Part shown: positions 46,641-54,858 of the stretch, one piece after another
Numbering within the stretch: position 1 is the first letter of the stretch
How the letters are laid out: every line of letters starts with the position of its first letter
Assembly: GCF_000737195.2 (NCBI RefSeq)
Contig: NZ_JALM01000020.1
Span: 202,698 to 266,697 of the forward strand
DNA: 64,000 nucleotides
Direction of reading: 5' to 3'
From: Sciscionella sediminilitoris
GTDB lineage: Bacteria; Actinomycetota; Actinomycetes; Mycobacteriales; Pseudonocardiaceae
Position numbers and translations under genes: made by a program
The notes under the pieces: generated by a model
Seen by the model: only the letters and a program-made list of their open reading frames with translations
Database searches by the model: none
What the model was told of the DNA's origin: nothing

Positions 46641-46812
46641 CGAAAGGTACCCCCAGCAGAATATTTTTCATACCGCGAACTCCAGAGAATCAGACACGCA
46701 GGACGCGATATACCGCCATTCAGCTGAATACGAACCATGCAAGCGGTCGAGGCAGGCAGAACTACCTGTTGCCACATGACAAAAGTCCCGCAAACACGCG
46801 ATCCGACACCGG
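46641..46812. promoter_or_regulatory. Intergenic region upstream of the HxlR gene
   Basis: 172 bp without a gene, AT-rich for this genome near 46660 (AATATTTTTCAT). It follows the end of the guanidinoacetate-methyltransferase-like gene, so it may hold that operon's terminator and the HxlR promoter. No symmetric site recognised. Confidence 0.3.
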
Positions 46813-47640
46813 TCAGCGCACGGCGGCGACCACGACCATCGAGTCCGCCCAGTAGTACTGACAGTCGGCGGGCGGCCGGAAACCGGTGACCAGTGTGGTC
46901 TCGATGCGACTGAAGTACTCGGTGAGGATCCGCTGGTGCATGCGGCTCAGCGAATCGATTTCCACGGTGAAATAGGTGAGCACTCCGCTCTCGACGAGAT
47001 GTTCGACGGCCGTCGGGAAGAAGTGCTGCGCATAAACCGGGGCATCGAGCACGTGCTCGGCGATTTCCTGCTCGGTCGAGGGGTAGGTGTCGAAGAAGAT
47101 CCCGTCGTAGCGGCCGAGCGCACCGATGGCATCCTGCCAGCGCCCCGGCACGATACGGATGTCGCGGCCGGGGTACCGGGCGCGCCACTGCTCGGCTCGC
47201 TCCCGGACCTCCGGGTTCGCCTCGATCACGGTGTAGCTGCGTACGCCTTCCTCGAGCAGCATCGTCGCGGAAATACCCATGCCGAAACCGATCTCGAGCA
47301 CATCGCCCCGTGCGCGCGCCGCGACCCTGGCCATCTCGGCCATGATCGGCCGTTCCCAGTCCTGCATCACCTGCTGACCGGAGATGATCAGCTGGGAATC
47401 AGCGTAGTGCGCAGCACCTTCGGCCAGTTCGCCGTCGATCTCCCGGGTCCGCGCGGCACCGGGAACTCCGCGTTTCCCACAACGGTGCAGCGCATCGAAA
47501 TCGGCCACGGATTCCTTCAGAACCCGGTGGATTTCGAACTCGCGTATGGCGGGATTCAGCTCCTCGAGATACCCGCCGGTGAGGTCCTCGAGGGTGATCC
47601 GGACGTACTCTCCCGACTCGCTCATGCCGGTCTCGGTCAT
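46813..47640 (-). CDS. Guanidinoacetate methyltransferase-like SAM methyltransferase
   Basis: 275 aa. From residue 85 it tracks animal GAMT closely by eye: QDWERPIM (GAMT WETPYM; Glu binds the guanidinium, here Glu96), VLEIGFGMGIS (SAM site), YDGIFFDTYP (GAMT YDTYP; Asp184 aligns with the guanidinium-binding Asp) and a C-terminal PPADCQYY. The extra 80-residue N-terminus is not in GAMT. Both guanidinium-binding carboxylates being kept makes an N-methylation of a guanidino compound plausible. ATG 47640 preferred to 47643 because AGGAG needs the extra spacing. Last gene of the PPOX-GNAT-methyltransferase operon. Confidence 0.85.
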   Translation of the reverse strand: MTETGMSESGEYVRITLEDLTGGYLEELNPAIREFEIHRVLKESVADFDALHRCGKRGVPGAARTREIDGELAEGAAHYADSQLIISGQQVMQDWERPIMAEMARVAARARGDVLEIGFGMGISATMLLEEGVRSYTVIEANPEVRERAEQWRARYPGRDIRIVPGRWQDAIGALGRYDGIFFDTYPSTEQEIAEHVLDAPVYAQHFFPTAVEHLVESGVLTYFTVEIDSLSRMHQRILTEYFSRIETTLVTGFRPPADCQYYWADSMVVVAAVR

Positions 47641-47696
47641 CATGCTCCTTTCCACGACTTCATCCTGTTCTTCGTCCTGCTGCTCCGTCCGGTCGT

Positions 47697-48776
47697 TCAG
47701 CGCGGCTCCGCCTCCTCCCGGATATCCGGTTCCTCGTCCGGGAAGACGAGTCTGTCCAGGCGCAGCTTCCGGGCCACCCGGGACAACGGTCGGACGTAGG
47801 CCCAGCCGAGGCGAAGCTCGCATCCCAGCTTGACCTTGGCTTCCTCGTTCGAGATCCCGAAATCCACGGCTTCGAGGCCGTGTTCGATGGCCAGCCGGAC
47901 GATCCGGCCGCCGAGGTGCCGGTGCACCGGTGTATTGCCGATCCGTTCCCGGTCCACCCCGCTGTACAACGACTCGAGTACCGCGCCACGGCGCACCAGC
48001 AGGTCGAATCCGACCACCTCCGCACCGTGCAGCGCGAGCAGGACGGTGCTCTGCGGGAGCGCGGAAACCCGGCGAAAGTAGTCCTCCGGCAGCCACACTT
48101 GATCCCGGTCCCGGTATTTCTCGAAAAGCTTCCGCCACAACCGGTGCATGGCCGCGACCGTGGGATCGGCCGGCTGGGTGGTCACGGTCTCCACGCGGAA
48201 TCCGGCCCGCTCGAATCGGCGGGTGTCCCTGCGCACGGTCTTGCGCCGGTCGGCGGGCAACCATTCGAGATAGCCCGCGTAGTCCGGCCATCGCACCGGA
48301 AGCAGCGCGTCCAGGTACATCGGCGTCCTGCGGTATCCCCCGGAAAACAGTTCCCGCCCGCAGGTTCGCCACACCTGGGTTTCCCAGAGATCGCGGACCA
48401 CCAGCAGCTTCGCCCGCAGCGCCGCGGCCTCGGCGGCCATCGCGTCGAGCAGCAGGGGAAGCACATCATCGACGACCCCGGGCGAGGAGAAGTAGAACGG
48501 CGAGCCCACGTTCACCGGTGTCCCGCCGGCGAACACCGGGATGGACAGCGGGCCCGCGACCGGATACCGCATCAGGAAACCGTGCGCCGCACCGATGACC
48601 CGGCCGTCCCGCCTTGCGAGGAAGTAACGGAAGACACAGCCGATACCGGCATCGGCAATCGCGCGCAGATAGGCCAGGTCATGCGGCCGCTCCGGAAACC
48701 ATAACCCGGCCCAGTCGGCCTCCGGAATGTCCGGTCGACCGATCCGGACGACCGTGATCCGCGTATCTCCGATCAT
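47697..48776 (-). CDS. GNAT-type transferase (Acetyltransf_6 / FemAB-like)
   Basis: 359 aa with two GNAT halves; second half RRKTVRRDTRRFERAGF, VLLALHGAEVVGFDLLVRRG and NTPVHRHLGGRIVRLAIEHG is the Acetyltransf_6 pattern. The family moves acyl or aminoacyl groups onto amines; bacterial ceramide synthase is, as far as I recall, a member. Here it could N-acylate the amino-ketone made by the divergent synthase. 27 nt after the PPOX-fold gene; start ATG 48776 with GGGGAG almost abutting. Confidence 0.8.
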   Translation of the reverse strand: MIGDTRITVVRIGRPDIPEADWAGLWFPERPHDLAYLRAIADAGIGCVFRYFLARRDGRVIGAAHGFLMRYPVAGPLSIPVFAGGTPVNVGSPFYFSSPGVVDDVLPLLLDAMAAEAAALRAKLLVVRDLWETQVWRTCGRELFSGGYRRTPMYLDALLPVRWPDYAGYLEWLPADRRKTVRRDTRRFERAGFRVETVTTQPADPTVAAMHRLWRKLFEKYRDRDQVWLPEDYFRRVSALPQSTVLLALHGAEVVGFDLLVRRGAVLESLYSGVDRERIGNTPVHRHLGGRIVRLAIEHGLEAVDFGISNEEAKVKLGCELRLGWAYVRPLSRVARKLRLDRLVFPDEEPDIREEAEPR

Positions 48777-48803
48777 CTCCCCAGCTCCAGTGGCGGTGCC
48801 GAG

Positions 48804-49316
48804 TCACCTGGCGTAGCCGGATTCCACGGCGGCGAACAACGCTGCCACATCGACCCGTTGCCGGGTGTCGATGCCTCGCTCGATCCATTCCCGTTGGTCG
48901 AGCACATAGGCTTCCCGCACGGTGATCTCGTACAACCGGAATTCCTCGTTCGCCCGGAAGGCAGCCAGTTCCTCGTCCACCGGGTCGGCGAGCGAGTCCG
49001 CCGCCCGATCGAGGAACAGGCGCAGCAGGCTCTCCGAACCGTCCGTCTCCCGGCAGCTACCGGAGAACTGGATACCGTCCGCCTCCTCGAGGGTGCTCGT
49101 CGAATCGTAGATGGCACCACTCACCTCTGGATTCCGCAGAACAGCAGCACCATGCCGGGAACAGTTCCTCGATACGAAGTAAAGATAATGCGGCGCCACC
49201 GGAACGAATCCCACGACCGCAGCCCACGGCCCCTGCTCGTCATGAGTCGCCAACGCGACATATCGATTGGCCCGCAGGATAGAAACAGATCTTTCCGCTG
49301 ATTCCAGATAATCCAC
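48804..49316 (-). CDS. PPOX-fold flavin-binding protein
   Basis: 170 aa split-barrel protein: RYVALATHDEQGPWAAVVGFV and HYLYFVSRNCSRHGAAVLRNPEV match pyridoxamine 5'-phosphate oxidase-like proteins, many of which bind FMN, F420 or heme rather than acting on vitamin B6. GTG 49316. First gene of the operon divergent from the oxoamine-synthase operon; might reduce or oxidise the pathway product. Confidence 0.8.
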   Translation of the reverse strand: MDYLESAERSVSILRANRYVALATHDEQGPWAAVVGFVPVAPHYLYFVSRNCSRHGAAVLRNPEVSGAIYDSTSTLEEADGIQFSGSCRETDGSESLLRLFLDRAADSLADPVDEELAAFRANEEFRLYEITVREAYVLDQREWIERGIDTRQRVDVAALFAAVESGYAR

Positions 49317-49465
49317 CGAGTCAGAATATCCGCGATGTCAACCTGAACGAAACGATCACATCGGCACGTGCAGCCGTGCACGCGGACACCCGAACGCGTG
49401 CCAGAACACGGCCTTGACCAGGCCGGGAAGCAAGAGTAGGAATTCAACCGAAAACGTCGACAGAA
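49317..49465. promoter_or_regulatory. Divergent promoter region of the oxoamine-synthase cluster
   Basis: 149 bp between the two operons, with GCACGTGC (49364-49371) and GTGCAC (49376-49381) palindromes close together, a possible regulator site. A GGGGAAA (49478-49484) would serve the GTG at 49493 as alternative start of the synthase. Confidence 0.4.
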
Positions 49466-50710
49466 ATGCATGAGCGACTTGGGGAAACGATAGTGAATGC
49501 ACTCGACGAGAAATGGTCGTTCGACGATTACCGGCGCAGATCGGCCGCCGAGCGAATGTTCGCCCCACCGATCGTTGACGGCCGCATCGGACCGGCGATC
49601 ATCTGCGACGGCCAGGAGCTCGTCAACTTCGCGAGCATCAACTTCCTCGACCTGCAGTCGAAGCCTGGGGTGCTCCGCTACTTCTCCGAAGGCACCGAGG
49701 AATACGGAATGACGACCGGCGGATCACGGATGACCCAGGGCATCTGCCGTCCGCACCTGGAAATGGAACGCGAGCTGTGCCGGATCACCGGGAAGGAGCG
49801 AGCGATCAGCTTCGCGAGCGGGCTGCTGGCGAACATCGGTTTCGTGCATGCGATGGCCGGCGACATGCGGATACGCGAGGGCTGGGAGATCCGCAATTCG
49901 GACGCGAATTTCGTGCTCGACCGGGACTCGCACTGGAGCCTGTGGAAGGCCACGGAATCCCTGCAGCACGGCCGCAGATTGCGCCCGTTCCGGCACAACG
50001 ACCCAGCCAGCCTGGAGAAGGTACTGGCACCATTGGCGGGCGAAAAGACCGTTGTGGTCTTCGAAAGCGTCTACTCCGCCGACGGTGGGGTCGCGCCGAT
50101 CGGCGAACTACTCGATGTCTGCGAACGCCACGGCGCGGTGAGCTACGTCGACGATGCGAACGGATTTCTGGTCTACGGCGGGAAACACCGGCCGTTCGCG
50201 TCCGAGTTCGCCGCACTGCGCAGGGCCGACTTCGTCATGGTCTCGTTCTCCAAATCGGTCGGCCTCGAGGGCGGCGCCATCGCCGGACCGGAGGACCCGA
50301 TCCGCGCGTTCGAGGTGCTGTCCGGGACCTCCATGTTCACCGCGGCGATACAGCCACCGACCGCGTACACCGCGGGCAAGGTGATGCGCCTGCTCCAGGA
50401 GGTCCCGGGCATCGTCGATGGCTACCTCGACCGGGTCGAGCGGTTCCGCGAACAGTTGACCGGCATCGGTTGCGCACCGCACGACACCGGCACCTACCTG
50501 TTGTCGGTCCCGGTGAACGACGATGAGGTGGCGACGCGGCTGCACCACGAATTCCTCGCGCGCGGCTACCTGGTCCCCGTGTTCTGCTATCCGGCCGTCC
50601 CGCACGACGGGGCGCTGCTGCGGCTGATCCTCAACGCGGGGCACAGCAGGGAGCAGCTCGATGGCTTCGTCGAAACGCTCGCCGAGCTCAAGCGGAAGTT
50701 CCGGTTCTGA
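49466..50710 (+). CDS. Alpha-oxoamine synthase-family PLP enzyme
   Basis: 414 aa. Family positions: TTGGSRMTQGICRPHLEMER, PLP-stacking His156 in DRDSHWSLW, EDSVYSxDGG-type VFESVYSADGGVAP, Schiff-base Lys263 in SFSKSVGLEGGAIAG. The VDEAH motif is VDDAN (Asp229/230 kept, His changed to Asn232), which is unusual as this His touches PLP O3'. Relatives join an acyl thioester to an amino acid with loss of CO2 (BioF, KBL, serine palmitoyltransferase, SxtA4 in saxitoxin). The ATG at 49466 has no ribosome site; GTG 49493 is the better-supported alternative. Followed by a 1-nt-overlapping methyltransferase gene. Confidence 0.9.
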   Translation: MHERLGETIVNALDEKWSFDDYRRRSAAERMFAPPIVDGRIGPAIICDGQELVNFASINFLDLQSKPGVLRYFSEGTEEYGMTTGGSRMTQGICRPHLEMERELCRITGKERAISFASGLLANIGFVHAMAGDMRIREGWEIRNSDANFVLDRDSHWSLWKATESLQHGRRLRPFRHNDPASLEKVLAPLAGEKTVVVFESVYSADGGVAPIGELLDVCERHGAVSYVDDANGFLVYGGKHRPFASEFAALRRADFVMVSFSKSVGLEGGAIAGPEDPIRAFEVLSGTSMFTAAIQPPTAYTAGKVMRLLQEVPGIVDGYLDRVERFREQLTGIGCAPHDTGTYLLSVPVNDDEVATRLHHEFLARGYLVPVFCYPAVPHDGALLRLILNAGHSREQLDGFVETLAELKRKFRF

Positions 50711-51552
50711 TGCCGGATCGAACCACCGGATGGCAGGCCATGGCCGCGGTGCTGCGCTGCCCGGCCTGTCCGGGCTCGGAGTTCCGGATGGCGGCCGCGG
50801 ATCTGGTCTGCACCTGCTGTGAGCGGCGCTATCGCCCGCGGCACGGTGTTCTGGACCTGGCCGGGACCGGGAACGCGGCGGGTGACCGGCCGTACGAGGG
50901 TTTCTGGGCCACCGTGTACGGCTGGGTGATGGACCGGCCGGGGCGGCAGCGCCTCGATGCCTGGTTACTCGGACTGGATGTGCGGCGCTATTACCGCGAG
51001 GTCATCGCCCGGCTCGAGGGTTGTGGTGCCGGTCCCCATCTGGAACTGCCCTGCGGGAACCTGCCGTTCCTCGAGCTGACCGAGGCCTATCGCGCGGGTG
51101 GTCCGTGGATCTTCGCCGATCTCTCCTCCGCGATGCTCGGCAAGCTCGCCCGCAAACTCGACGCGGACGGTGCCGATGGCCAAGTCCTCCTCCGGGCCGA
51201 CGCGTGCTCGCTTCCGGTGCGCGACGGTCGGCTGCGGACCATCGTGTCGCTGTTCGGGCTGCACTGCTTTCACGACAAGGCAGCGGTTTTCGCCGAACTG
51301 CGGCGCTGCCTGCACCCGGAGGGAAAGCTCGTGCTGAGCACGCTGACCGCCGACGGCTCCGCGCTGTCGCGCGGCTATCACCGGCTCAACCAGCTGGACG
51401 GCACCTTCGCCCCGGCCGCCACGGCAGCGGAGATCGTGGCATCGGCCAGGCGCCACGGCTTCGAGATCGAGGACGAATTCCGACAGGGCAGCGTCTTTCT
51501 CTGCACCGCTTCGCCACGCGCGCCCGAGCACGGCAAGGAGAACACGGCATGA
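50710..51552 (+). CDS. SAM methyltransferase with Trm112-like zinc ribbon
   Basis: 280 aa. N-terminal CPACPGSEF and CTCCERRY form a zinc ribbon like Trm112/UbiE-associated domains, then HLELPCGNLPFLELT (SAM loop), FADLSSAM and a DACSLPVRDGRL post-motif. Carries a TTA leucine codon at 50965 (residue 86), rare in this GC-rich window and, in streptomycetes, read by the developmentally regulated bldA tRNA. Start overlaps the synthase stop by one base; stop overlaps the acyl-AMP ligase ATG. Confidence 0.85.
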   Translation: MPDRTTGWQAMAAVLRCPACPGSEFRMAAADLVCTCCERRYRPRHGVLDLAGTGNAAGDRPYEGFWATVYGWVMDRPGRQRLDAWLLGLDVRRYYREVIARLEGCGAGPHLELPCGNLPFLELTEAYRAGGPWIFADLSSAMLGKLARKLDADGADGQVLLRADACSLPVRDGRLRTIVSLFGLHCFHDKAAVFAELRRCLHPEGKLVLSTLTADGSALSRGYHRLNQLDGTFAPAATAAEIVASARRHGFEIEDEFRQGSVFLCTASPRAPEHGKENTA

Positions 51553-53315
51553 CCGTCGCGAAAGATCTCGCGGAAACCGTCACCGCAGGATTGCGCGCCC
51601 GCGCGGAGCACACGGGCGGGCGCGCGGCGGTGCTCTTCGTCCGGGACCCCGGTGAGCCCGGGCGCACCGAGTCGCTGACCTACCGGCAGCTCGACGAACA
51701 GGCCCGCCGAATCGGCTCCTGGCTGGCGGCGCGTTTCCCCCAGGGCGAACGGATTCTGCTGCTGGACACCACCGGGATCGGGATGGTCACGGCCTTCTTC
51801 GGTTGCCTCTACGCGGGAATGATCGCCGTGCCCGCGCCACCGCCCGGCAGGCATCGGCACCAGCGCGACCGGGTCACGGCGATCGCGCACGACGCCGGGG
51901 TGGCCACCGCGCTCACCACCGGGGCACAGCTGCCGGGCGTCCGGCAGTGGGCCGAGGCGGAGCGGCTCGGGCTGCGGCACCCGGCCGTCGACCCCTCCGG
52001 TGCGGGTTCCACTGCGGACTGGAGGATGCCGCCGACAGCACCGGAAACGGTGGCGCTGCTGCAGTACACCTCCGGTTCCACCAGCGAACCCAAGGGGGTG
52101 ATGGTCACGCACCGGAATCTGGTGTACAACGCGCACCTGATCGGGGAGCAGCTGGAACTCACCGAGCGGGACCGGTTCGGCGGCTGGCTTCCGCTGTACC
52201 ACGATATGGGGCTGATCGGCCAGGTGATCTCGCCACTGCTGCTCGGCAGCGCCACGGTGCTGATGGAACCCAGTGCGTTCGTCAAGCGACCACACCACTG
52301 GCTGCGGATGATCCAGGAGCAGCACGTGGCACTGTCCCCGGCGCCGAATTTCGCGTTCGATCTCTGCCGGCGAGGCGTCACCGGTGAGCAGGCGGCGGAG
52401 CTGGATCTTTCCGGGTGGAAGTGCGCGGCCAACGGATCCGAGCCGGTGCACGCGCCGACCCTTGCCGCGTTCGCCGAACGGCTCGCGCCCGCCGGTTTCC
52501 GCGCCGAATCGCTGGCGCCTTGCTACGGGATGGCCGAGGCGACCCTGTTCGTCAGCGGGCGGCGCAACCGGCCCGCGGTGGTCCGGCGGGCGGCACCGGC
52601 CGAACTGGAGCGCGGCGAGTTCCAGGCGGTCTCCCGGGCCGGGCGCGCGTTGGTTGGCCTCGGCGGGGCAGCCGGATTCGACATACGCATCGTCGATCCG
52701 GAGAGCGGAAACGTGCTGCCGGACGGACGGATCGGCGAGATCTGGCTGCGCGGCGCCAGCGTGGCCGCGGGCTACTGGCGGCGTACCGAGCTCACCGAGC
52801 AGGTCTTCCGGGCGAGCACCGCGGATGGCGACGGCGGTTACCTGCGCACCGGGGACGCCGGGATGCTGTTCGAGGGCGAACTGTTCATCACCGGACGGTA
52901 CAAGGAAATGTTCGTCTTCCGCGGGCGAAACCTGTTCCCGCAGGATCTCGAACACGAGGTGCGGCGGGTGCACGAGAATCTGGCCTCCGGTGTCGGCGCG
53001 GTGTTCTCGGTCGCCGCACCGGACGAGGAAATCGTGGTCACCCACGAGATCCGCGCGCGCCGGGGAGAAAACGAATTCGGCGAGATATCCGACCGGATCC
53101 GGATCGCGCTCGGCCGTGAGTTCGGGGTTCCGGTTTCCGGGATCGTCCTGCTGCGTCCCGGCACGGTGCGCCGCACAACCAGCGGGAAGATCCAGCGGCT
53201 CACGATGCGTGAACTGTTCCTCGGAGGCGAGCTCGACGCGCTCCACGAGGACATCAGCCCCGAACTGCACACCCTGCGCAAAGCCGAACGCCGAACGAGG
53301 AAGGAACTCCGATGA
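51549..53315 (+). CDS. Fatty acyl-AMP ligase (FAAL-type)
   Basis: 588 aa. P-loop LLQYTSGSTSEPKGVMVTH, GWLPLYHDMGLIG (FAAL hallmark), CYGMAEATL, YLRTGDAGMLFEGELFITGR. This subclass makes acyl-AMP and hands the acyl group to an ACP instead of CoA. Its ACP partner is the next gene (ATGA overlap). Chain length is not evident. Central loading enzyme of the cluster. Confidence 0.93.
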   Translation: MTVAKDLAETVTAGLRARAEHTGGRAAVLFVRDPGEPGRTESLTYRQLDEQARRIGSWLAARFPQGERILLLDTTGIGMVTAFFGCLYAGMIAVPAPPPGRHRHQRDRVTAIAHDAGVATALTTGAQLPGVRQWAEAERLGLRHPAVDPSGAGSTADWRMPPTAPETVALLQYTSGSTSEPKGVMVTHRNLVYNAHLIGEQLELTERDRFGGWLPLYHDMGLIGQVISPLLLGSATVLMEPSAFVKRPHHWLRMIQEQHVALSPAPNFAFDLCRRGVTGEQAAELDLSGWKCAANGSEPVHAPTLAAFAERLAPAGFRAESLAPCYGMAEATLFVSGRRNRPAVVRRAAPAELERGEFQAVSRAGRALVGLGGAAGFDIRIVDPESGNVLPDGRIGEIWLRGASVAAGYWRRTELTEQVFRASTADGDGGYLRTGDAGMLFEGELFITGRYKEMFVFRGRNLFPQDLEHEVRRVHENLASGVGAVFSVAAPDEEIVVTHEIRARRGENEFGEISDRIRIALGREFGVPVSGIVLLRPGTVRRTTSGKIQRLTMRELFLGGELDALHEDISPELHTLRKAERRTRKELR

Positions 53316-53587
53316 ACGAGAGCACGGTGCTCACCGAGTCCGGGATGCGAATCTGGCTGACCGAACGAGTCGCTTTCCATCTGGAACGGGCCCCAGGGCA
53401 GATCGCCCCCGATGTCCCACTGATCAGATACGGACTGGATTCGGTGTACGCGATGAGCGTGAACGGCGATATCGAGCAGGAGTTCGGTCTGGAGCTGGAC
53501 CAGACCGTGCTGTGGGACAGCCCGACCATCGAGGCGCTGACCCGGCATATCCTCGACCGGTTGCGGGCACCCTCGCGAATCGGCTAG
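53312..53587 (+). CDS. Acyl carrier protein
   Basis: 91 aa. Phosphopantetheine site Ser44 in YGLDSVYAM, with the four-helix pattern and ELDQTVLWDSPTIEALTRHI typical of PKS-type carrier proteins. Receives the acyl group from the preceding FAAL and should present it to the alpha-oxoamine synthase. Last gene of the plus-strand operon; its stop shares CTAG with the convergent small gene. Confidence 0.92.
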   Translation: MNESTVLTESGMRIWLTERVAFHLERAPGQIAPDVPLIRYGLDSVYAMSVNGDIEQEFGLELDQTVLWDSPTIEALTRHILDRLRAPSRIG

Positions 53588-53922
53588 TCGTGCCCCGGGA
53601 GACGGCGAACCCTGCGGACGCGCTCCCCCGCCGCCCAGAACAGCTGCATCGGTTCCCCCTCCGGCCAGGCCAGCTCCACGATCCCGGCAACGGCGGGTTT
53701 CGCGGTCACGATCATCAGCCATTTCCGCTTCTCGCCCGCGAGGCCGAAGACCACGATATCGCCGGTGACCAGCTCCTTCGCGTGGACCGATTCGGTGGGA
53801 ATGTCCCCGTCGGCGGTATCCGGCCCACTGTCCACAATGTCCTCGATGATCTCGGCGACCTCCGGTCTCGCGTGGTGTGCCCTCGCGGCTGCATTCGCCG
53901 AGGGGGATTTCCGACTGACCAT
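53584..53922 (-). CDS. Hypothetical protein
   Basis: 112 aa from ATG 53922. N-terminal half is Ala-rich and acidic (EVAEIIEDIVDSGPDTADG); the C-terminal half reads as a small beta barrel (ELVTGDIVVFGLAGEKRKWLM, GIVELAWPEGEPMQLFWAA). The barrel recalls MazF/PemK-like folds but no catalytic residues can be assigned and no antitoxin lies next to it. Divergent, 22 bp, from a TetR gene. Confidence 0.55.
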   Translation of the reverse strand: MVSRKSPSANAAARAHHARPEVAEIIEDIVDSGPDTADGDIPTESVHAKELVTGDIVVFGLAGEKRKWLMIVTAKPAVAGIVELAWPEGEPMQLFWAAGERVRRVRRLPGHD

Positions 53923-53944
53923 TCGCGTGTTACACATGGAGTCC

Positions 53945-54544
53945 ATGACGGACATTCCGCCGGCGGGTGCGCGGCAGCGTACCGCGCTCATCCTGGATGC
54001 CGCCCTGGATTTGTTCGCCACCAACGGTTTCGCCACCACCTCGATGCCGATGATCGCGGAACGCACCGGGCTCGAGGAAGAAGCACTGCGCGCCTGTTTT
54101 CCGAGCACCAGGGCGATCTACCGGGAACTGTTCGAACGGTACGGGCCGATCTCGGCCGAGGTGCTGCGGATCGACCCGGCCGCGCTCGGCCGGCGCACTC
54201 CGTACGAGGTGCTTCCCGAACTCATCGACCGAATGGTAGCCGACTGGTCGAGTCACCGAGCGCGCCAGTTCGTCACCATCACCGGAATGGAACCCGCGAA
54301 GGACGAGGACATCCTCAGCCTGGACGAAGCGAAATGGGTCACCGGGCAGCTGTTCGACGTCTGGCAGGGCCGTGGGCTGCTGCGCGGTGATCTGTCCCCC
54401 GAACAACTCGGGTGGGAGCTTTTCGCACCGCTGTGGTGGTTGCGGACCCGGCTGCTGCGGATCGGCGGCGACACCGGGAGGGCGCACCGTGCCATGCGCA
54501 AGCACCTCTCATTCTTCCTCACCGTCACCCGACCGGGGAATTGA
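53945..54544 (+). CDS. TetR-family transcriptional regulator
   Basis: 199 aa from ATG 53945 (GGAG 2-5 nt upstream; ATG 53936 is an alternative). HTH: LILDAALDLFATNGF, MIAERTGLEEEALRACFPST. The 22-bp gap to the divergent gene contains GTGTTACAC, a short possible half-operator. Possible regulator of the oxoamine-synthase cluster that ends 0.4 kb upstream; unproven. Confidence 0.87.
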   Translation: MTDIPPAGARQRTALILDAALDLFATNGFATTSMPMIAERTGLEEEALRACFPSTRAIYRELFERYGPISAEVLRIDPAALGRRTPYEVLPELIDRMVADWSSHRARQFVTITGMEPAKDEDILSLDEAKWVTGQLFDVWQGRGLLRGDLSPEQLGWELFAPLWWLRTRLLRIGGDTGRAHRAMRKHLSFFLTVTRPGN

Positions 54545-54555
54545 CCGTTCGGGGT

Positions 54556-54858
54556 TCACTCGGACTCTTCGGTGTCGCTGGCCCGCAGATGCTGCGCGAC
54601 ATGGGGAAGACCGGCCGCTTCGAGGACGTTCGCCAGCCGCCACGCGGTCAGCGCACGCTGTTGCGGCCGCACCTGGCGGAGCAGACCACGCGCGTGCTGC
54701 AGGGCCTCGTGCGCGGCGGGCTCGCACACCGGGCAGTCGAAGTCGCTGCGCTGCGGGCCGCGCGGCCCGCAGCGGCTGCGCAGCCAGACGACGGCCGCGA
54801 TGGCGAGGGCGGCGGGGAGGAGTGCATGCGGTCTGCCGAGGCGATTGAGGCTCATCAT
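54556..54858 (-). CDS. Small single-helix membrane protein of the TIR operon
   Basis: 100 aa. One hydrophobic helix (ALLPAALAIAAVVWL), then a cytoplasmic tail with a CPVC pair and helical segment ALQHARGLLRQVRPQQRALTAWRLANVLEAAG. Starts with MM at 54858, overlapping the NTPase stop (ATGA). Unknown function; membrane tether or effector partner of the TIR/NTPase pair is possible. Confidence 0.7.
   Translation of the reverse strand: MMSLNRLGRPHALLPAALAIAAVVWLRSRCGPRGPQRSDFDCPVCEPAAHEALQHARGLLRQVRPQQRALTAWRLANVLEAAGLPHVAQHLRASDTEESE

Noticed and set aside
46641..46812. Possible small gene in the HxlR-side gap
   Set aside because: No frame with ribosome site and coding bias was found; the region is better explained as promoter/terminator.
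46813..53587. Simple biotin-type (BioF) pathway
   Set aside because: No bioA/B/D; FAAL, ACP, GAMT-like and GNAT partners and the altered VDDAN motif do not fit biotin synthesis.
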